Positions 55,740-64,000 of a stretch of DNA of 64,000 bases are shown here, piece after piece. The notes beneath the pieces are model-generated. The model saw nothing but the letters and a program-made list of their open reading frames with translations. It was not told the DNA's origin and did not search any database. Position 1 is the first letter of the stretch; the number at the start of each line of letters is the position of its first letter. The position numbers were made by a program, and so were the translations under genes. The stretch comes from Fistulifera solaris (Eukaryota; Bacillariophyta; Bacillariophyceae; Naviculales; Stauroneidaceae): positions 124,001 to 188,000 of the forward strand of contig AP026173.1 in assembly GCA_030295235.1 (NCBI GenBank), written 5' to 3'.

Positions 55740-56381
55740 GTTTATTACAAACGAGTCTGTTAAGAGAGAATGATAGGCAATCAACGAGACGACTTATTGG
55801 TTTCTCAACAAAAACGGAATGAAGCAAACGAGATGTCATCCTCGTTTTGAAAAAAAGAGGCGCGGGCTCGCTTTCCATCGCCAAAGGGAAGCCCGGGCCG
55901 CGACTCTGGTTCTTATTTGGTTCGCTAATAAACTCCACTATAGCACTAAATAATAAAAGAGCGGGACTTATCCTCGAACGCAAAAATGCATCGATTACGT
56001 CATACGCGGATGAAAGTGACGTACGGAAGAAATCCAGAAACGATACTACTCTTCGCATTACAGTAGAATGCGGTACTGGGCCAAAGGCTATCCTTATCCC
56101 TTATCCGATTGCTGATGAGAGTTTCCAAAGTGACGTCGCCTTAGCATTCAACCTTTAATCTCTAGAGGTTGCAATTGATATTTTGGAGCACTAAATAGAT
56201 TTAAACGGTTAAGATAAACAACTGGTAAGGTAATGGATGCCCATGACTATCATTCCGTCGACTTCTATTCCCTGTATTGCTCCCAAACGGTCATGCAGAA
56301 GAGACAATTCGACGCTTCCTGCATCCTTTTTGTGGACCAGAGGCCCTTCATTCTCGCTCGTCAACTAAGGCGGTGATATGG
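55740..56381. other. Intergenic region, no gene seen
   Basis: About 640 bp between the disordered protein gene and RBM8A. An open frame at 55847-56158 shows no domain and is not called. Confidence 0.4.
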
Positions 56382-56725
56382 TCATGGTGAACCCCGCCGT
56401 ATTGGGAGTGAAGGCTGATCAGAGACAGGTGCCACGAAAGCCCAGTCCACCTTGATAGTTTGCCGCAAAATTGTGTTCCGTGCATTCGATTGATCGCATC
56501 TTGAGCATCGGATTGCTCCTGGAACTCGATGAGAGCGTATTCTTTGGCTGTTCCGTTCAAATTACGATGCAATTTCACGCTTTGTACGTATCCAAAGTCG
56601 GAAAACGCGTCGAGTAGATCCGACTCTCGTGTCTCGCGAGGCAAACCCCGAACAAAGAGGACCCAGCCATTGCGCGATCGTATAGGACCTGGCCTCAATC
56701 GTTCCGGTTGTTCATGGCGAGACAT
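56382..56725 (-). CDS. RBM8A: RBM8A/Y14 exon-junction-complex protein (one frameshift)
   Basis: A short RRM protein of about 114 residues starting at ATG 56725 (MSRHEQPERLRPGPIRSR). The RRM reads NGWVLFVRGLPRETRESDLL, FSDFGYVQSVKLHRN, GTAKEYALIEFQEQSDAQDA. The frame then shifts at the T run 56459-56461; one added base gives GKTIKVDWAFVAPVSDQPS and ends RRGSP, the typical Y14 C-terminus (VDWAFV, then an Arg/Ser-rich tip). Y14 binds MAGO and marks spliced exon junctions. The frame is open upstream of the ATG but has no other ATG nearby, so an upstream exon with the usual acidic N-terminus is possible. Confidence 0.8.
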
Positions 56726-57564
56726 GCTCGGGAATTGCAAGCAATCGAACGGCACCGCTAAAAGTATTTGCTTCGAATGGTGCCGAGGAAATCGTCTTCG
56801 GTCGAGATGATGACGGTGTGTTTTGCGTTGACGTAGTAAACCGAAAAACAAGTCAGTCGCAGCAGATGGCCAACCCCTTGTCTTCAATACCCATTTCCGG
56901 CTGCCACGTACAAAACTGCAAGCAGTTCTCGATGAATACTACAGAGTGTAGATGAACTTCAATGTTCCGTACTGACAAAATTTATGTTTCTGGTTTCCAG
57001 TTCCAACTTTTACATGGCACTCTAGCGTAAAATGTACCAGTCGGAGTATCATCGGAATACTTGAGGACCGAGGACCGCGACCGAGAAACTAAGGTGCTGA
57101 AGCCAATCCGGATTTTTGTGCGTCCCCTGACCCTGCAGCTCTCTTTGCGCTTCAACAATGTTCAGCTGAATGCCTTTGTTTTCTCTTTTTGGAATGTTAC
57201 GGGTACTTGTTTCAAGTACAATCCTGTTACGGTTTATTGTTTCGCCTTGTTTGGATGTTAATCGCATTCCCACTCTTTGAGATGAGATAAAAGATTTCGA
57301 CAAAACAAGAAGTTGGTACTTTGCCTTATTTAGTAACTTTTCTGAATTTTATGTTAGTGCTAGAAGTTGCATTTGAGATTCTTAGTGCATGTCTCGAAAA
57401 AATGAACGAGACGGATTTCTTAACGCCACCGCCCGGCATCTGAGCGGCCCTCTTGACGACTTCCACTACTTCGTGCATCGTATCTACCGCCGCCAGGGTA
57501 TCCGCCGGCATCGCCTCCGCCAAATCGACGTTGTTCACCTGTTCCTCCACTGCTGCCGCCAGTA
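56726..57564. other. Intergenic region; possible eIF3a C-terminal extension at its right end
   Basis: No independent gene is called. Positions 57420-57564 may belong to eIF3a: one minus-strand frame there is Gly/Arg-rich (GDTGGSSGGTGEQRRFGGGD, GGYPGGGRYDARSSGSRQ) and would be joined to eIF3a by a one-base change. Alternatively it is 3' UTR. Confidence 0.4.
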
Positions 57565-60241
57565 TCACCAGACCGGCCGCGCAGCGGGCGGCACGTACTT
57601 GCCCACTTTCTTCTTACGATCCTCGTCCATTCGTTTGAGCTCCGCCTGGCGCCCTTTTTCTTCGGCGGCTTCTTTTTCGCGTTTCGCTTCCTCACGCTTT
57701 TGTTTTTCTTCTGCTGCTTTGCGTTGCTCTTCTTCAGCTTTTTGCCGAGCCTCTTCTTCGGCTTTGCGCTTTGCCTCGTCTTCTTTGCGCTTACGGGCTC
57801 GTCGGAATTTAGCACGTTCGGCCTCCGCTTCAGCATTTCTTTCCGCTTCTGCGCACAAAACGCTGTGCTCTGCTTCGCGCCAGGTCATGACCATGTCCTC
57901 GAATTTCTGACAGTAAGAAAAGACTGAATGCGCCTCCAGTGCCTTCTTGGCTTCAACATCCTCTTCCCACCGCTTCTTTGCAATCTTGACTTTCTCTTCG
58001 TTTTCCTTTTCATAGAGATCCCGGTCGTGGTTGACTTTCTCTTCGTATTTCTTTCTAATGAGTGGCAGTTCTTCAATTCGGATAGCCCGTACCAAATAAT
58101 CCAGCTTCTTCGCTACTTCTTTTGTTTTGCGCTCGGCTTCTTCCTTCTTCTTGTTGAGCTTTTCTTGATGCTCTCGCTGAAGCGCTTCGGTGTCAATCTG
58201 TGAAATCTGTTCATCTGTCATAGCTTCAGTGTCCTTGCCCATTGCGGTCAAAAAGCGTTTCTTTTCTTGATTGTCCAATTCCTGCTGAATCTTGCGCTGC
58301 TTTTCCAACTCACGCAATCGCTGTTCACGGGCAATACGCTTTTCTTCTTCCGCTTTGCGCGCCGCGTCTTCCTCGGCCTTGCGCTGTGCAGCTAGTCGCA
58401 ACTTCTCCTGTACGTCACGTTCCGCCTGTTCCTTGCGCTTTTCAATGAGCTCTTTACGTTTCAACAATCCGGTATGATCATCGTCAAGAGATTCACGAAT
58501 GCGCTGATATTCACTCAAACGGTCTGTCGGTGCGGGAGGGTGAATGCTTTTAGCAACTTGTTCCAGCGACTTGCCCAAAACCGTCAATTGTGATGAATTC
58601 CAATCGGTAGTGGCGCCAAAGCGTAAGCAACCCGCACGGTGGTCAATGCGGACGGTGATGGCCTTAGTCTGGGTAAATTGCACCAAACTCTTTTCAATCT
58701 GATGAAACGTCATACCGGTGGTCAATCGTTGCAAGTAGTCCAAGCTTACAGTATGGTAAGCTTGATTGAGATTGACAATTAACCGAAGAAGCAAGACGTT
58801 TTCCAATGGCTTGACGTAACGTCCCAAAGTATTGTCTGCAATACCAGTATCCTGATCGTACGTGGAACCGACTTCTTTCTGCAGACGCTGTAGCAACGGT
58901 TGTGTCTGCTCGACCATGATGACAGGATCCTGAGTTTGTTCCAAGAGGTTGTAAAGATCGCGCAGATAGTCAGGAACCTGGTCCAACAAGTTCTTGCTCT
59001 TAATTTCTTGAAGGAGAACCTCGCGAGTGGGATGGCGCGTGTGGAATCCAAGCAAAACGGCCATTCGTGACATCTTTTGCTTCATAACGTCATCCTGAAA
59101 GACCCCGCCACCATTCGAGTTGTAATTCGGAGGAATACACAAGGCAGCCAACAAGACAGCGCTCGCTTGACGCTGTTTTATTTCTTCGCTCATACCTCGG
59201 TGAAACTCTCGGCACAAACTGTAGTACTTGTACCAAGCAAAGGCGTGGAACAAGTAGTTTTCGGAAACCCAAAACAAGGTAGTAAGCTTCTCGTAGTAGG
59301 CAGCCATCAACTTGGCCTTTGGAGGTGTCTTGCCACGACCAATCTGTAGAATGTTGTAAATATCCTCAACTGTACGAAAGCCTTCAGTGTAGCGATGTAA
59401 CACACTAGCCGTTTCAAGCTGTGCGAAGCGCGTCTGCAGATGCAATTCGACACTGTCTTGCGACCATCCTTCCCAACCTCGTATCTGAAGTAAGAGGAAA
59501 ACGTAAGGAAGTGAGAACACTACTCATATTAAATTATAAGATCATGTCAAGTCGCCTACGCACCTTATTGGATTTGATGTCATCGTCCCCTCCGTACTGA
59601 CGCAAGTTTCCTAGATGAAGACGAAGCATGTCACACAAATGACGGAACTCCATGCGACGTTTGTACGTCTGACAAAACTGCAAAGCGTTTTGAGCAGCAG
59701 CATGATAAACGAACTCCAACTTGGAGTTGGATCGCAAAATATCAAGGATCGCTCGATAAGTTTCCCAGAGGAACTTGAGCGAAGGCAGCAACACCGTAGA
59801 ATCACGTTGCGATTTCGCCGGGTCCGTGCTCATAGTACTCAATAGAATGGCTTGTGGGCTAGCCGCGAACCCCTCCTCTTCGTCATCTTCTTCGGCGGTT
59901 CGACTTTCTAGCTCCATCGCAAACTTTTGTGCTTCATCGCATTTGCGCTCCGCTTGCTCCATCAAATAACGAATCACCTTTTCCAAGGAGCCCGGTGCCT
60001 GCGACTGACTCAAGTTACGGTATTGGTGCAATCCATCCTTTGCTTCGCGCGATTTGTGCAGATCTAAACACAAATCGAGATAAGTGATCATGATTTGCTC
60101 GTAAGCGGGGCTCCAGGTGCGGTTGCGACGATTGCTCAAAACCTCATGCAACAAAGCGAGTGCAGCGTCTTCCTGCCGAATTTCCCGTAACTCCTGGGCC
60201 CTTCGGAGGGCTAGCTCCGGCTTGTAATGAAAGCTGGACAT
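57565..60241 (-). CDS. EIF3A: Translation initiation factor eIF3 subunit a
   Basis: Two exons (60241-59564, 59484-57565; GTGCGT donor, phase 0) give at least 865 residues. The start MSSFHYKPELALRRAQELRE matches the family; an ATG at 60382 in the same frame is unlikely. The N-terminal helical repeats and PCI domain run to about residue 510 (LETASVLHRYTEGFRTVEDI, IEKSLVQFTQTKAITVRIDH). A long charged coiled coil follows (KRKELIEKRKEQAERDVQEK through EEKQKREEAKREKEAAEEKG), the spectrin-like eIF3a region. The frame ends GKYVPPAARPVW; the usual eIF3a tail continues past KYVPP, and a Gly/Arg-rich frame to 57420 suggests one more single-base error. It scaffolds eIF3 on the 40S subunit. Confidence 0.92.
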
Positions 60242-62609
60242 TGTTGCGCTTGTCAAAAGATCCAACAAACAAATAATGCAACTGCGTAAAATGAAACCGC
60301 TTTGAATTTCATTATTTAGTTTCATGGCGGCAAAAGCAAGCAGCGCGGGTTTCCTCGTCCGCTCGTCCTCTTTTAGGCTCATAGCCTGTCTAGTTCTCTT
60401 ACTCTATGTCTGACAGTGAAACATTGGGTCACGGAAAAGCTGCAGTCACGCCTCGGATTTTGTTTGGATGTTGCATGTTGCTGGAATGCTAGGTTTTTTT
60501 CTTTATAGTCAACTGCTTAAGATGATCGAAAAATATAATGCTTTCCGCTCTCCAATTCCAGCTGAAAACGCGGAAATGAAACGCTGTTTTGTAGGCGAAT
60601 ATTTGTTGTGATCAGAGCACGAATGCCCTTTTCACTTTATATATGTACATGGTACTTCGTTCTCATAGGAACGCGAGAAAGCCGACACGGCATGGAGATT
60701 TTCGCAATCTTTAATCTGCTTTCAGGTTTGTTGGAAGCATATTGCTAAACGGTCAGATGAGGTCTTTAGGAATGTAGCTGGTAAAACAAATTGTTAGTTC
60801 GTGTCGCCGGGAGAGGCAGAAAAATTCACGATCAATGTACTTATGCAACTCCATTCAACCAAACCTCTGAACTTTGCCATGACATGAAAACGAGGGCCAC
60901 GGAAACGTGTTTGAGGGCAAAACATCTGAAAATCTGTTTAATGGGCAAAACATAAGATTAACACAATCCGAATTCACCAGCCGAAGTCAGGCGGAGTAGT
61001 TACGAAGTACCAGTAACACTTGTCACGATCTCTTTGTTTCCTTCTCTCTGTAGAATAAGGCAAAAAGGTAGTTTGTTTGAGTTAAGGACGTTTAAAATTT
61101 GGTAAATTTTATACGCCCTTAGTCTAGTCTGAGTCTCTGTCGTCTGACGAAAGCACAAAACCGGTATCGAAAATCGAGACTGAGTCTTGGACGTGGGATA
61201 TTTCGAGCAACTATAGATTTCGAGGCGTCCGCAATTTATCCTCGTCCAGCGTCGTAAGACCTTAAAGGGGCCCCAAAGCTCAGCTGCTCATTAGTATGGA
61301 ATTAAAAGAATTGAATAGCAAGGTTTATAATCCGCGATCTGTAAAAAGTGTATGTGTAATGTGTAATTGTGTAATGTGTACATCCTACGGCGAAGGTCTC
61401 TCAAGACTCAAGAAAGGCTAAGAGCTAAGAGTCTATAGAGGGGCGTAAACAATAACGACCACAATGTCCGTAAGTTACATATGCAATTTGCAATGCTAAA
61501 TGCCACGTACGTGGTACGTCTAAGGTGCAAGCTTGGGTATAAGATGAAAGAAAGTGGTTACTTGTATAGAAAAGAAAATGGTGTTCTTGATACCAAAAAC
61601 CAAAAGTCCTTCTCTTATTCCATCCGCAACAAATGCCCCATGACCCGTGACTCAAATCTCAATTATCGTCCAAATGTCGAATGTTATTGACAATAGGCGT
61701 AGTCTAGAGAGGTCTATTTAGCGCAGCAACGATCTACGATCTAGAGAGAGCCTCTTGTAGCCTCTAGCCTCTCTAGCACTCTAAACTCTAAACCTTATCG
61801 CACCAATTATCATTCCCGCTGTATTTCTTGATGTCCATTGTAGCTTGTAGGTAGTCGGATATCGGATATTCGCTGTAAAGTCAAATCGCATTATTTCTTA
61901 GAACACACAGCAGTATAGATTACGCCTTCAAGACTAACGATTAGCGAGACATTCGGCCATTTCCGCTGCGTGGTTCTAAGCTAACGATTGGGCAATTTAG
62001 CTTGTCTTCTCCTGTATCTTGTGCCCTTTCCTTTCTCTTGAATTCCCAAATATCAAGCGGAGTATTAGGTTCTACATACAAAAGTATATCTCTAAAGAAT
62101 ACATCCCTGCAAGAACAAAGGCGTCAGTAATGATTTGCGTCTGTTAAGTCCAATGTCCAATGTCATGAAACTTCGCCGTTTTCCGCTGGCTGGAACGCTT
62201 GGGACTTGGGATCAATCCAAATACGCGTTTACCTTTTTGTGCTATATGGCAAAAAAAGTACGGAAGGCGAGACCCCCGAACCGACTTAAAGCTTAATTAA
62301 AGCCGCGATCAAGTTAATAGCTAAAATTCTAATACTGTGTACGTTCTGAACCATAGTAACAATTAGAGGACATCACAGGCTTTATACCACCTGCATGGCG
62401 GGATTACGACTCTTGCCAAACGCCAAACGTTCTTTCGTGCACTTTGTACGACCATTCGTTCCGTACAATTACACACACAGACAGTGTTTTTTCGGCAGAA
62501 AAAGCGGAGGCCCAACAAAAAAATCGTTTGGCAGGTCAAATCAATCAATCGACGCAATCATCCTCTTTGTATTTATTACATCGCTACCCGTTCGAGATCT
62601 TGCACGACT
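60242..62609. other. Long intergenic region with cryptically simple sequence
   Basis: No gene is called in 2.4 kb. From about 61100 to 61850 the DNA is built from slipped short motifs: GTCTAGTCTGAGTCTCTGTC, GTGTAATGTGTAATTGTGTA, and TCTAGAGAG / CTCTAGC repeats. Open frames such as 62395-62655 show no domain. Confidence 0.5.
61120..61800. repeat. Cryptically simple sequence with TCTAG/CTCTAG motifs
   Basis: Overlapping slipped motifs occur: GTGTAATGTGTAATTGTGTAATGTGT near 61350-61380 and repeated TCTAG, CTCTAGC, GATCTA between about 61700 and 61790. The texture matches the region at 34370 but the motifs differ. Confidence 0.5.
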
Positions 62610-64000
62610 ATGGCACCACTATCATCAACTCGAAACGACAAACGCATCGTATTAAGCCACGAGAAGAGCTCTCATGCAACAGTCAACAAAAGGACGCCTT
62701 CCCAGTTTCTGTCGAGGATATCCAGCAAACGATTCGATTGCGGTCTTACAAGTGAAGTTACTGACTCTCAGTGCACGTCTCTTGACATGGATGCTAAAGA
62801 TCTCAGTCAACATCGGTTCTTTGTCGATCGTCTAATTTCACCGTCTCGGGATGGAAGCCGAAGACAAAGTGTTTCCTCTCCTCCCAGCAAGCCGGTTCGC
62901 AGAAATAGTAACGAAAGCGGTGAAAGCCTCGGTGCGCATCAAGACGGTGATGATCGTTTAGACAGCCTCAGCTACGACAATGAAGAAAATTCGTTATTGT
63001 TTCTTTTCAAGGATGAAGAGGAAAGCGTTCCGAGCATGCCAGATCTCATTCGACGCTCAACCTATCCAGAAGTACCAACCCGGAAGCCTTGCAGTCCATC
63101 TGCGTACGAGACGCTTTCGTTTTCTCCCAAACAAAAGAAGAAGACTTTTCAAATTCAGAATGCTCCACCAAGAATCATTTATATTACACTACAAGATCAA
63201 GCTCCGCCCAGTGACGACGATACCTTGTCATCCGGAAACACAGGTACCGAAGAAGGCGTTTCGAATTCGATGCCTATTGTTATAAAAACCAAGTCTTATT
63301 CCATGATGAGTGAAAAGAGTTCAGCGCAGTCGCCTTCCAAACCAGTCCGAAGATGCTTTGAAGATGATCCAACTCCAAGAAATGCGTCCTTTGGATGCTT
63401 CCAAGGCTTTACTTCCCCTAAAATGCTTCCTGGAATTGCAACCACCGCTATCAAGCCTACTGTTTCGAATGCTGAGAATGATATCGCATGTATGCACCAT
63501 GTAACAGAGAAGATTAGCCTACTATCATCTTCCTCGAATTCACCAATCGTTAAAAAAGACGCAACGCCGTCGCCGAAAGCTGATCTTCGAGAACCCACTG
63601 CCAAACTCAACGGTTCAAATCGAGAAAACCCTTCAACACCTTCCGATGACGAACTGGGAAGTCCCCTCCTCGAAAAGCCTCGCTTGTCACGCAAGAACAT
63701 GTTCTTTCAAAATTTAAAATGGGACGATAGCAAGGCCAAGCAATCTAGCAAGGCCCGGCGAAAGCGAAATACGAAGAATCCAAGACTACCGAAAGAAGGA
63801 AAACCCGAGTGCTCGGCATTGCACATTCCAATGCGATCTGTCGATCCCGGTCGCGCAGATGTGCCATGTAATAAACAACGACACGACAGAAAGAAACAGA
63901 TTCCAAGGGATGAATTAGTACCCGCTGTTTCACTTGATCCGCCACCACAATCTCCGGCTCTTTCTGAGGTGACTGGCAACTCGCCCCTGGAACACTGCTG
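62610..64000 (+). CDS. Disordered Ser/Lys-rich hypothetical protein (3' partial)
   Basis: An open frame of 463 codons from ATG 62610 (MAPLSSTRNDKRIVLSHEKS) runs off the right edge without a stop. It is uniformly disordered: rich in Ser, Pro, Lys and Asp, with many short phosphosite-like motifs (SRRQSVSSPPSKPVRRNS, SAQSPSKPVRRCFED), a repeated SKPVRR element, and a basic stretch SSKARRKRNTKNPRLPK that could be a nuclear signal. No folded domain is recognised. The frame has Arg/Lys-rich coding bias and no simple repeats, which argues for a real gene. The 3' part, and perhaps a domain, lies outside the window. Confidence 0.6.
   Translation, partial: MAPLSSTRNDKRIVLSHEKSSHATVNKRTPSQFLSRISSKRFDCGLTSEVTDSQCTSLDMDAKDLSQHRFFVDRLISPSRDGSRRQSVSSPPSKPVRRNSNESGESLGAHQDGDDRLDSLSYDNEENSLLFLFKDEEESVPSMPDLIRRSTYPEVPTRKPCSPSAYETLSFSPKQKKKTFQIQNAPPRIIYITLQDQAPPSDDDTLSSGNTGTEEGVSNSMPIVIKTKSYSMMSEKSSAQSPSKPVRRCFEDDPTPRNASFGCFQGFTSPKMLPGIATTAIKPTVSNAENDIACMHHVTEKISLLSSSSNSPIVKKDATPSPKADLREPTAKLNGSNRENPSTPSDDELGSPLLEKPRLSRKNMFFQNLKWDDSKAKQSSKARRKRNTKNPRLPKEGKPECSALHIPMRSVDPGRADVPCNKQRHDRKKQIPRDELVPAVSLDPPPQSPALSEVTGNSPLEHC

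Noticed and set aside
61770-61800. CTCTAAACTCTAAACCT resembling telomeric repeat
   Set aside because: Only two imperfect units inside a broader TCTAG-rich simple zone, far from any chromosome end signal.
1-64000. CRISPR arrays, rRNA genes, tRNA genes, LTR or virus-like elements
   Set aside because: No regularly spaced identical repeats with unique spacers, no rRNA-like blocks, no convincing tRNA A and B boxes with a foldable cloverleaf, and no integrase, reverse-transcriptase or capsid-like frames were seen by eye.

Overview
This window is nuclear DNA of a photosynthetic stramenopile, most likely a pennate diatom. Genes are dense and lie on both strands. Spliceosomal introns are short (about 69-120 nt). 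Two plastid enzymes, dihydroxy-acid dehydratase and ferredoxin-nitrite reductase, begin with a signal peptide whose predicted cleavage site is followed by Phe, which is the diatom/red-lineage bipartite targeting signature. A vanadium haloperoxidase, pyruvate formate-lyase, an NapA/Kef-like antiporter pair and a full-length elongation factor 3 also fit a diatom. The species call is inference only.

Layout. 1-5.0 kb: 3' part of a vanadium haloperoxidase (+); isochorismatase-like hydrolase (-) head to head with a double imidazoleglycerol-phosphate dehydratase (+); a secreted DUF1990 protein (+). 5.4-11.4 kb: a type II N-glycosylated membrane protein (-) head to head with an LSD1-like histone demethylase (+) carrying two extended PHD modules and a PDZ domain. 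12.0-15.4 kb: pyruvate formate-lyase apparently fused to its own activating enzyme (+). 15.5-24.2 kb: a PRA1 protein (-), small diatom-type proteins including two paralogues that begin MALPL, the telomere protein TEN1 (+) and plastid dihydroxy-acid dehydratase (-). 25.5-33.5 kb: RAD51 (+) and a tandem pair of cation/proton antiporters (+). 35.3-46.0 kb: a TKL-like kinase (+), glutaminyl cyclase (-), nitrite reductase (+), the SUMO E2 UBC9 (-), mitochondrial ClpB (-) and an ER DnaJ-ShK protein (-). 47.5-60.2 kb: a mitochondrial cold-shock protein (+), EF-3 (+), the AMPK/SNF1 beta subunit (-), a small coiled-coil protein (+), a disordered probably plastid-targeted protein (-), the exon-junction protein RBM8A/Y14 (-) and eIF3a (-). 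62.6-64 kb: a disordered basic protein running off the window.

The genes form no operon; they are mostly housekeeping, with three themes: amino-acid and nitrogen metabolism in the plastid (ilvD, NiR, HisB), genome maintenance and chromatin (RAD51, TEN1, LSD1, UBC9), and translation and protein folding (EF-3, eIF3a, ClpB, DnaJ).

Two features cut across the window. First, at least fourteen coding regions or joints are broken by a single-base change, nearly always in a short homopolymer, while the protein on either side stays highly conserved; this looks like uncorrected sequencing error rather than widespread pseudogenes. Second, the intergenic DNA holds small repeat families: a ~35-bp palindrome array in two head-to-head promoters, and a dispersed CATGACTG...CAGTC(G/A)TG hairpin element that is part of a ~208-bp tandem repeat. 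Coordinates of introns were read by hand; total lengths were checked for frame, but single-base errors are possible.
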